The translations under genes were made by a program, and so were the position numbers. A DNA stretch of 43,214 nt from the NCBI GenBank assembly GCA_003246255.1, contig QKAX01000139.1:1-43214 (forward strand), written 5' to 3'. Below are positions 8,360 to 15,047 of the stretch, piece after piece (position 1 is the stretch's first letter; the number at the start of each line of letters is the position of its first letter). The stretch is from Demequina lutea (lineage in GTDB: Bacteria > Actinomycetota > Actinomycetes > Actinomycetales > Demequinaceae). Below the pieces are notes generated by a model, which saw nothing but the letters and a program-made list of their open reading frames with translations, was not told the origin of the DNA and made no database searches.

Positions 8360-10951
8360 CTACAGTGCGCTGGTGGCCTGTGCGGAGACGGCGCGGCGAA
8401 TCTCGTCGAGCCCCTCGCGCACAATCTTCACGAGCACGGACGGGGCCTCCGCATTCTCTGCAAGCCAGGCCTCCACCGCATCGGCGAGACCGTCCACACG
8501 GCCAGCCGCCCAGGTGGGGAACACGTAGCGCGCCACCCGGGCTCCCACGAACCCCTCGTTCGCCTCGTAATAGCCGCGCAGCTCCGCCAGGAGGGGCAGG
8601 GCGAGCGGGGCCATGAGCGACGGATCTGTCGCTCGCGCGATGCCCAGTCCGATCTCGTACTGCACAGCATTCGGCACGGGGGCCACGGGTCGCACGAGAG
8701 CGTCCCACGCGCGCTGCTTGGCACCGAGCGTGCCGATGGCCGCCCGCACGCCCGCAGCGCGACGTTGACCGGCGGCGCCTGGGTCCATCGCGAGGCGCCC
8801 GGCGATGGTGCCGTCTCCCGCTCCACCGGCGGCGACCACGCCGGCGAGCAAGTCCCACGCGAGGTCGGCGTCGACCTCGAGGCCCGTGAATTTGATGGCG
8901 CCGTCCATGAGATCGGCGAGCCGCGCGGCCTGCGTGGGTGTGGCGACGACGCGCGCGTAGGCCTTCACCGCCTGCAGCTGAAGGTCGGAGCCGGGTGCGG
9001 CGCCCTCCAGGACGGTCCACAGGCGTTCCGCCGCGCGCTCGCCCTCGCGAAGGGCTCCGCTGGGGTGCACGTAGCGGCCAAGAGCCACCGCGAGGTTGCG
9101 GATGTGCGCCTCGGCGGTCTCCGAGTTGGTGACGTTCGGCATCGCCGTGAGCACGGCGTCGATGTAGCGCTCGGCGGGTAGCACGCCGTCGCGGCACATG
9201 TGCCACAGGGCGTCGAGCACCGACGACAGCGCTGTGGCGTCCTTGAGGTGGCCCACGTAGCCCGCCACCGTCTCGAGCGACACCTCGTCGAGCTGGGCCT
9301 TGGCATACGTGCGGTCGAGGTCGTTGACAAGCAGGAGGTCGGGGCGTTGCTTGCCCACGACGTCGGCCACGCCGGTGAGCGCGCCACCCACAGCGGCCTC
9401 TACTGCCCACTCGCGCGTGAACCCGCCCGCAGCGTGCGAGTAGCCGGCGATGGTGACGCGGTGCGGCCTGTGCGTGGGGAAGTCCTCCGGCACATCCTCC
9501 GCGACGGCGAACTCGGTGATGACGCCATCGCCGTCAGTGTCGATGACCGGCCGCAACGTGGTGGCTCCGGGAGTCTGCAACCAGACCTGCGCCCACTCGG
9601 CGAGCGAGCGCCCGGAGGCCTTCTCCACCTCGGCCAGGAACTCGGCGAGCGTCGCGTTTCCCCATGCATAGCGCTTCAGATACGCGGCGACTCCGGCAAA
9701 GAAAGCGTCCTCGCCCACGTAGGCAGCGAGCTGCTTGAGCGCCGACGCGCCCTTCGCGTACGTGATCATGTCGAACGCGCTCACTGTGGCCTCGACGTCC
9801 GGAATCTCGGTGACGATCGCGTGCGTCGTGGGCAGCTGATCCTGCACGTAGGCGACTGACTTGCGGGAGGCGCCAAAGGTCACCCACGCGTCCTTCCACG
9901 GGGTGGCCTGCTCGGTGGCCCACGTGCCCACGAACTCCGCGAACGACTCGTTGAGCCACAGGTCGTCCCACCACTTCATGGTGACGAGGTTGCCGAACCA
10001 CATGTGGCTGAGCTCGTGCAGCACCACGTTGACGCGCTGCTGGCGGAGCGCCTCCGAGGGCCGCGAGCGGAACAGCAGACGGTCCTCCGAGAACGTCACA
10101 CAGCCCACGTTCTCCATGGCTCCCAGGTTGTACTCGGGAACGAACACCTGGTCGTACTTCTCGTAGGGGAACTCGGTATCGAACATCTGCTCATACAGGT
10201 CGAGGCCCGCCTGCACGGTGCCGATCATCTCGTCGGCATCGAGGTGCGCGGCAAGGTTCTTGCGGCCATAGACCTTGGATGGAATCTCGCCCTTGCGCGA
10301 GATGAGGGTGCCGCCGGCCGACGCGTAGGGACCCGCGACCACGGCGGCGACGTAGGTGGGGAGCTCGGGGGTGCGACCAAAGATCCAGCGGTTGACGTGC
10401 TGCGTGCCGCCCTGCGCCGCGCCGATGCTGGTGGAGCGGCCGGGCTGACGCACCTTAGCGCGCACGGGGGTGTTGGAGACGACCTCCCAGCTCGCGGGGG
10501 CGATCACCTCGAACGCGAAGGTGGCGCGAATGTCGGGCTGGTCAAAGCATGCGAAGGCGGCTCGCGCGTCGACGGCGGCGAACTGGCTGTAGAGGTACGT
10601 CTCGCCATCCTCCGGGTCCACGAAGCGGTGGATGCCCTGGCCGTCGGTGCGGTACGCGTAGTCCGCCTCGACCACGAGCGAGTTCTTTGCCAGCAGGTCG
10701 CGCACCTCGATGCGACCCTCGCCGATGCTCTCGCGCGCGATGCGGGACCAGTTCAGCACCGCATCGTCCACCTGGGCGGCCGCGCAATCGACGAACGTGG
10801 CGGTGCCGGGCGTGGCGTCGAAGACCACGGTGGTGGTGGTGTGGAACGTGTCGCCCGGCTGCGTGAAGTCGAAGACGACGGTGTACGCGACGTGCGAGAC
10901 GAGGCCGGCGCGCTCTTGCGCCTCGGCCTTCAGCAGATTCATACCCGGCAT
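8360..10951 (-). CDS. pepN: Aminopeptidase N, M1 family (copy 1)
   Basis: An 863-residue zinc aminopeptidase that removes N-terminal residues from peptides in the cytoplasm. The exopeptidase motif is present as LGAMENVG, and the zinc site HELSH is at residues 312-316, followed by the LWLNESFAEF segment that carries the third ligand Glu. The C-terminal half is the ERAP1-like helical domain typical of actinobacterial PepN. The start is taken as ATG 10951 (MPGMNLLKAEAQERA), because the second copy in this window begins with the same MPG-N-L pattern; frame open further upstream is Arg-rich and antisense to a regulator promoter. A weak GTAGGTG ribosome site precedes the ATG. The neighbour on the left converges. 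Confidence 0.94.
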   Translation of the reverse strand: MPGMNLLKAEAQERAGLVSHVAYTVVFDFTQPGDTFHTTTTVVFDATPGTATFVDCAAAQVDDAVLNWSRIARESIGEGRIEVRDLLAKNSLVVEADYAYRTDGQGIHRFVDPEDGETYLYSQFAAVDARAAFACFDQPDIRATFAFEVIAPASWEVVSNTPVRAKVRQPGRSTSIGAAQGGTQHVNRWIFGRTPELPTYVAAVVAGPYASAGGTLISRKGEIPSKVYGRKNLAAHLDADEMIGTVQAGLDLYEQMFDTEFPYEKYDQVFVPEYNLGAMENVGCVTFSEDRLLFRSRPSEALRQQRVNVVLHELSHMWFGNLVTMKWWDDLWLNESFAEFVGTWATEQATPWKDAWVTFGASRKSVAYVQDQLPTTHAIVTEIPDVEATVSAFDMITYAKGASALKQLAAYVGEDAFFAGVAAYLKRYAWGNATLAEFLAEVEKASGRSLAEWAQVWLQTPGATTLRPVIDTDGDGVITEFAVAEDVPEDFPTHRPHRVTIAGYSHAAGGFTREWAVEAAVGGALTGVADVVGKQRPDLLLVNDLDRTYAKAQLDEVSLETVAGYVGHLKDATALSSVLDALWHMCRDGVLPAERYIDAVLTAMPNVTNSETAEAHIRNLAVALGRYVHPSGALREGERAAERLWTVLEGAAPGSDLQLQAVKAYARVVATPTQAARLADLMDGAIKFTGLEVDADLAWDLLAGVVAAGGAGDGTIAGRLAMDPGAAGQRRAAGVRAAIGTLGAKQRAWDALVRPVAPVPNAVQYEIGLGIARATDPSLMAPLALPLLAELRGYYEANEGFVGARVARYVFPTWAAGRVDGLADAVEAWLAENAEAPSVLVKIVREGLDEIRRAVSAQATSAL

Positions 10952-11074
10952 GGCACCTACTCTTGCACGCCCCAAGCGCCGCTCCCGACGCCTGGTCCCG
11001 GATGAGAGCCGGCGCGCGAGGGCGGGGCGGCCGCCCGCGGGTCGCGGGTGGCGCGGTCGTGGGGCGGAGGTCCC

Positions 11075-11104
11075 TTGTCGCGACGCTATACAAACGTATA
11101 GTCT
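11075..11104 (+). promoter_or_regulatory. Putative leaderless promoter of the TetR-ABC exporter operon
   Basis: TTGTCG (11075-11080), 18-nt spacer and TAGTCT (11099-11104), 7 nt before the ATG at 11112. No Shine-Dalgarno precedes that ATG, so transcription probably begins at or next to the start codon. Confidence 0.45.
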
Positions 11105-11121
11105 CTTATACATGCGTATAG
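11086..11121. promoter_or_regulatory. Tandem TetR-family operators overlapping the regulator's start codon
   Basis: Two inverted repeats of the same design lie 20 bp apart: CTATAC-AAAC-GTATAG (11086-11101, perfect) and TTATAC-ATGC-GTATAG (11106-11121, one arm base off). The first covers the spacer and -10 of the putative promoter; the second includes the ATG itself (11112-11114). Such an arrangement predicts autorepression by the adjacent TetR protein. Divergent pepN lies 135 bp away and could be affected too. Confidence 0.75.
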
Positions 11122-11756
11122 CCGATGAGGACATCACCTCCGCCGCGCGAATCCGCGACGCTGCCGTCAGGTGCTTTGCGCGCGCTGGCTTCGACGCGAG
11201 CCTCCGCACCATCGCCGACGAGGCGGGGGTCTCTCTTGGCCTCATCCGTCACCACTTTGGCTCCAAGGAGGGCCTGCGCGCCGCGTGCGACGAGCGCGTG
11301 CTGTGGCTCATGGATGACCTGGGGCGTACCAAGGCGCAGTCGCCGTCGCCCATCGACGCCGCCTTCGCCGCGATGGCTGACCGCCCTGAGCTGGAGCCGG
11401 CGGTGCTCTACCTCATGCGCGGCCTCGCGGCGGGCGGTCAGTTCTCGGCTGCGGTGGTGGACCAGATGACGGCGAGCCTCGAGGAGTACCTCGAGAAGGG
11501 GGTTGCCGACGGCAGCATCCGCCCCTCGGGCGACAACCGGGCCCGCGCGCGCTACCTCGTCCTGAGCGGCGTGGGCGGCATGCTGCTCCACTTCATGCAG
11601 TCCGGCGACTGGTCCGAGCGCGCATGGCGCGACTTCAGTGCCCTCAGCACGCGCCCGAGCCTCGAGTTGTACACGCAGGGCCTGCTCGCCACGAGCGATT
11701 TCCTGGATGCCTACACGGCGCTCAGCAGCGACGGAGTTGAAGGAGGCGACGCATGA
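11112..11756 (+). CDS. TetR-family transcriptional regulator of the adjacent ABC exporter
   Basis: A 214-residue repressor. The N-terminal helix-turn-helix domain is clear: SAARIRDAAVRCFARAGFD, then SLRTIADEAGVSLGLIRHHF with the classic TetR recognition helix, and SKEGLRAACD. The C-terminal ligand-binding domain (about residues 60-214) is helical and divergent. ATG 11112 is chosen because the HTH starts about 10 residues later and because a promoter-like hexamer and two operators abut it. Its stop overlaps the ATPase start as ATGA, so regulator and exporter form one operon. It probably represses this operon until the exported compound binds; the ligand is unknown. Confidence 0.92.
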   Translation: MRIADEDITSAARIRDAAVRCFARAGFDASLRTIADEAGVSLGLIRHHFGSKEGLRAACDERVLWLMDDLGRTKAQSPSPIDAAFAAMADRPELEPAVLYLMRGLAAGGQFSAAVVDQMTASLEEYLEKGVADGSIRPSGDNRARARYLVLSGVGGMLLHFMQSGDWSERAWRDFSALSTRPSLELYTQGLLATSDFLDAYTALSSDGVEGGDA

Positions 11757-12652
11757 CGGCAGTGATTGAGGCCAGCGGACTGGTCAAGACGTTCGGGCGC
11801 ACGCGGGCGCTCGACGGATTCGACCTCACTGTGCAACCGGGCGAGGTCGCCGCCTTCCTGGGGCCAAACGGGGCAGGCAAGTCCACCACGATCCGCATCC
11901 TGTTGGGCCTGCTGCGTGCCGAAGCCGGCGCCGTGACGCTCCTTGGAGGCGATCCGTGGCGCGACGCAGTGGCCCTGCATCGGCGTCTTGCGTACGTGCC
12001 GGGAGATGTGACCCTGTGGCCCACGCTCACGGGCGGAGAGGCGATCGACACGCTGGGGCGCCTGCGCGGCGGTCTCAACGAGGCGCGCAAGCGCGAGCTC
12101 ATTGAGCGCTTTGACCTGGACCCGCGCAAGAAGGGCCGCACGTACTCCAAGGGCAATCGGCAGAAGGTCGCGCTCATCGCGGCGCTCGCGGCCGATGCCG
12201 AGTTGTATGTCATGGACGAGCCCACCTCGGGCCTCGACCCCCTCATGGAGGCCGAGTTCCAGAAGGTGGTGCGCGAGCTCACCGGCGAGGGGCGCACAGT
12301 GTTGCTATCGAGTCACATCCTGGCGGAGGTGGAGAAGCTGTGCGACACCGTGACCATCATTCGCGACGGGGTCACTGTGCAGTCGGGACGCCTCGCGGAT
12401 CTACGCCACCTCACGCGCTCCGCCGTGACAGCGCGCACGCGTGACGACGCTGCGGGCATCGGCGAGCTTGCCGGGGTTCACGACTTCGCGTCGGGCGCCG
12501 ACGGCCTGGTCACCTTCTCGCTCGACGGCGACCACACGGCCGACGTGATGGCCGCGCTCGCCGCGCGCGGCATCGTCGCGCTCGAATCGGCGCCGCCCTC
12601 GCTCGAGGCGATGTTCCTGAGCGAGTACGGCACGGCCAAGGCGTCGAAGTGA
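11753..12652 (+). CDS. ABC exporter ATP-binding protein
   Basis: A 299-residue ATPase of the drug/antibiotic exporter class. Motifs are Walker A FLGPNGAGKSTTIRIL, a degenerate signature YSKGNRQKVALIAALA in place of LSGGQ (common in this class), Walker B LYVMDEPTSGLDPL, and the His switch in LLSSHILAEVEKL. A C-terminal extension of about 80 residues follows, as in DrrA-like exporters. It overlaps the TetR gene by 4 bases (ATGA) and the permease by 4 bases (GTGA). It would energise export by the next protein. Confidence 0.93.
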   Translation: MTAVIEASGLVKTFGRTRALDGFDLTVQPGEVAAFLGPNGAGKSTTIRILLGLLRAEAGAVTLLGGDPWRDAVALHRRLAYVPGDVTLWPTLTGGEAIDTLGRLRGGLNEARKRELIERFDLDPRKKGRTYSKGNRQKVALIAALAADAELYVMDEPTSGLDPLMEAEFQKVVRELTGEGRTVLLSSHILAEVEKLCDTVTIIRDGVTVQSGRLADLRHLTRSAVTARTRDDAAGIGELAGVHDFASGADGLVTFSLDGDHTADVMAALAARGIVALESAPPSLEAMFLSEYGTAKASK

Positions 12653-14220
12653 GTGCCTTCGCAGGCACCGGCATGCTGCTGCGCGTCGCGCTGCGCAAGG
12701 ACCGCGTGCGGCTCAGCGTGTGGGTGGGCCTGGTGGTGCTGCTCGCGTTCTACTGCGTGGACGCCGTCAAGGCGGCGTACCCCAACGAGGGCGACCTCGC
12801 GGCTCTGCTCGGCTTTGTGCAGGGCCCGGCGGGAGTCGCGATGACGGGGCCCGGCTACGGGCTCGATACCCCCACGTACGCGACTGTCTTCGCGGGCGTG
12901 TACGCGCTCTACGTGTACCTTGCGGTGGCGTTCATGGGCGCCACCGCCGTGGTGCGGCACACGCGCGCCGACGAGGAATCGGGCCGCTCGGAGCTGATCG
13001 GAGCGGGGGCGGTGGGGCGGTTCGCGCCGCTCACGGCCGCCGGAGTCGTCGCGATGGGCGCGAGCCTCGTCACGGGGGTCGGCATCGTGGGCGCCACGTG
13101 GAGCTACGGGAGCGCTGCCGACGCCTGGCTACTCGGCGCGTGCGCGGCGTCGGTGGGCATCGTCTTCGCCGGCATCGCCGCGGTGGCCGCGCAGCTCGCC
13201 GAGCGCGCACGCTCTGCGATGTCGATGGCCTCTGCAGTGATCGGCGCGGCGGTGGTGGTGCGCGGAGTGGGCGACATCATGCGCGAGCACGGCAGCTGGC
13301 TGTCGTGGTTCTCGCCGTTCGCGTGGGCGCAACAGACTCGCCCCTTCGCGGAGCCCCGCTGGTGGCCGCTGCTGGTGCCCGTGGTGGTGGCCGCGTGCCT
13401 GTGGGCGGCGTCGGCCGTGCTGCTCGCACGGCGCGACATGGGGGCCGGGCTCGTGGCCCAGCGCCCCGGCCGGTCGCATGCGTCGCGCTGGCTGGCCGGG
13501 CCGTACTCGCTCGCCCTGCGGCTCGAGCGGGGCTCGATCATCGGCTGGTCGCTCGGCGTGGGCTTCTCGGGACTGCTGTACGGATCCCTTGCCGCGTCGG
13601 TGCAGGAGTCGCTGGCGAACCTGCCCCAGAACCTCAAGACAGTGCTGCTCGCGCAGGATGGCGACCTCGTGGACGCGTACGCCGCCACCATGGCGTTCTT
13701 TGATGCGTTGTTGGTCGCGTGCTTCGCGATTGTGGCCGTGCATCGGCTCGCCTCCGAGGAGGCCGCAGGGCGCGCCGAGGTGGTGCTCGCGGCGGCCGTG
13801 AGCCGACGCACGTGGGTCGGTGCCTCGGTGGTGGCGGCGCTCGTCGGCTCGGTAGTGGTGACCCTCGCGGGCGGCCTGGGCCTGGGCATCGCCGTGGGTG
13901 CGTCGCTGGGCGATTCCTCTCGCGTGTGGCCTCTCGTGCTCGCGCAGGCGGCGTATCTGCCTGCGGTGGCGGTCGTCATAGGCGTCACGGCCGCGCTCGC
14001 GTCGGCGCGCCCGCGCTGGGTCTCGGCCGCGTGGGCGCTGGTGGGCTGGGGCATGTTCGCCGGGTTCTTTGGCCAGCTGGTGAGCCTGCCGCAGGCGGCG
14101 CTCAACGCGTCGCCGTTCCATTCCAGCACATCCCCAGGTCTCCGATCGAGCCGCTCGCCGCCACTCCGCTCGTGGCGCTGCTGGCGGCGGGCGCGGCGCT
14201 CGTGGGCGTCGCGCTGGTGA
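12649..14220 (+). CDS. ABC exporter permease, C-terminus frameshifted by a 5-bp duplication
   Basis: A multi-TM permease of the two-repeat type often annotated as a polyketide-antibiotic exporter. It starts with GTG 12649 (SAFAGTGMLLRVALRKDRVR) overlapping the ATPase stop. About 12 TM segments are visible, and both halves open with a cytoplasmic amphipathic segment. As written, the frame ends at 14220 with an arginine-rich tail that is not membrane-like. At 14116-14125 the pentamer TTCCA is duplicated in tandem; removing one copy restores a frame reading PFQHIPRSPIEPLAATPL, a last TM helix (LVALLAAGAALVGVALVTF) and RRRDVPA with a stop at 14247-14249. The intact gene would thus span 12649-14249. 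A real mutation or a sequencing error are both possible. Confidence 0.85.
   Translation: MSAFAGTGMLLRVALRKDRVRLSVWVGLVVLLAFYCVDAVKAAYPNEGDLAALLGFVQGPAGVAMTGPGYGLDTPTYATVFAGVYALYVYLAVAFMGATAVVRHTRADEESGRSELIGAGAVGRFAPLTAAGVVAMGASLVTGVGIVGATWSYGSAADAWLLGACAASVGIVFAGIAAVAAQLAERARSAMSMASAVIGAAVVVRGVGDIMREHGSWLSWFSPFAWAQQTRPFAEPRWWPLLVPVVVAACLWAASAVLLARRDMGAGLVAQRPGRSHASRWLAGPYSLALRLERGSIIGWSLGVGFSGLLYGSLAASVQESLANLPQNLKTVLLAQDGDLVDAYAATMAFFDALLVACFAIVAVHRLASEEAAGRAEVVLAAAVSRRTWVGASVVAALVGSVVVTLAGGLGLGIAVGASLGDSSRVWPLVLAQAAYLPAVAVVIGVTAALASARPRWVSAAWALVGWGMFAGFFGQLVSLPQAALNASPFHSSTSPGLRSSRSPPLRSWRCWRRARRSWASRW
14116..14125 (+). repeat. Tandem TTCCA duplication that shifts the permease frame
   Basis: TTCCA occurs twice back to back (14116-14120 and 14121-14125). 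One copy fewer joins the upstream permease frame exactly to the frame that encodes the missing last TM helix. Confidence 0.8.
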
Positions 14221-14284
14221 CCTTCCGCCGCAGGGACGTGCCCGCGTAGGACCGGCGCTCCGCGTCCGCGGACCGTGCGCGCTG

Positions 14285-14290
14285 TACCGT
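14285..14290 (+). promoter_or_regulatory. Putative leaderless -10 element of the 14297 gene
   Basis: TACCGT, 6 nt before the ATG at 14297, with no Shine-Dalgarno. Confidence 0.4.
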
Positions 14291-14296
14291 GGCCGC

Positions 14297-14947
14297 ATGC
14301 ATGCCGACGCGATCGATCCCACCGCGGGCTTCCTGGCCATGGATGTGTGGTCCATCGTGGCGCTCGCAGTGGGCGCCGTGCTGGCGGGCGCGTGGGCGAT
14401 GTCGCGCGGCTACGGGCGCGACCCCCTCGGCGCCCTGGTGAAGTGGTGTCAGGCGCGCGGCCTCGAGTTTGTGGAGCGGCCGGACGAGCCCGACGTCGTG
14501 GGCACCTTCGCAGGTCGCGTGGATGGCGCCGAGGTGCGCATCGAGGTGAGCAGGCTGCCTCACCGCAAGCTCACCGACCTCCCGCCGCAGCTCACATCGA
14601 TCTCCGCCGCGACGGCGTACGACGGGCCGCCCGTGCTGATTCAGCCAGCGGAGTGGGTCATGGACGTCGAGGGGAACGCTGTCGAGGGGCGGCTCGCCAC
14701 CGGCGATCCGAGCCTCGACGAGCGGTGGGCTGTGTACGGCGCCGACGCCTTCGCGGCCAAGCGCGTACTCACCGCGGCGGTGCGACGCCGCCTCGCGGAG
14801 CCCGACACCGAGCTGTTGTCGCTGCTCATCGCGGACGGCGCCGTGGTCACCCGGCACCCCGGCATCGTGCACGAGGCCGCTGAGCTCGAGCGCAGGCTCG
14901 CGGTGGTGACCGATGTTGCCGCGGCGCTCGCGGCTCCCGTCGCCTGA
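14297..14947 (+). CDS. Unknown one-TM protein
   Basis: A 216-residue protein not recognised as any family. One hydrophobic segment is near residues 15-34 (MDVWSIVALAVGAVLAGAWA); the rest is a soluble alpha/beta domain (GTFAGRVDGAEVRIEVSRLP, then a C-terminal stretch rich in Ala/Leu helices). The topology is likely a single N-terminal anchor with a cytoplasmic domain. It has its own -10-like hexamer 6 nt upstream, so it may not belong to the exporter operon. It converges on the second pepN across a 100-bp gap that holds a strong hairpin. Confidence 0.65.
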   Translation: MHADAIDPTAGFLAMDVWSIVALAVGAVLAGAWAMSRGYGRDPLGALVKWCQARGLEFVERPDEPDVVGTFAGRVDGAEVRIEVSRLPHRKLTDLPPQLTSISAATAYDGPPVLIQPAEWVMDVEGNAVEGRLATGDPSLDERWAVYGADAFAAKRVLTAAVRRRLAEPDTELLSLLIADGAVVTRHPGIVHEAAELERRLAVVTDVAAALAAPVA

Positions 14948-14998
14948 CCCGCGGCCACCGGCGTCGCCCGTAGACGTAGCGAGGCCCCAACATGCGCA

Positions 14999-15037
14999 GC
15001 GAGGCCCCCGGATCCCAAGCGGATCCGGGGGCCTCGC
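14999..15037. terminator. Strong bidirectional hairpin between convergent genes
   Basis: Perfect 17-bp stem: the left arm is 14999-15015, the right arm 15021-15037, the loop CAAGC. It lies 10 bp beyond the pepN copy 2 stop and about 50 bp beyond the other stop. No T-run follows on either strand, so if it terminates it is of the U-tract-poor kind described in actinobacteria. The outer GCGAGGCCCC is also repeated directly at 14979. Confidence 0.7.
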
Positions 15038-15047
15038 GCTATCAGGC

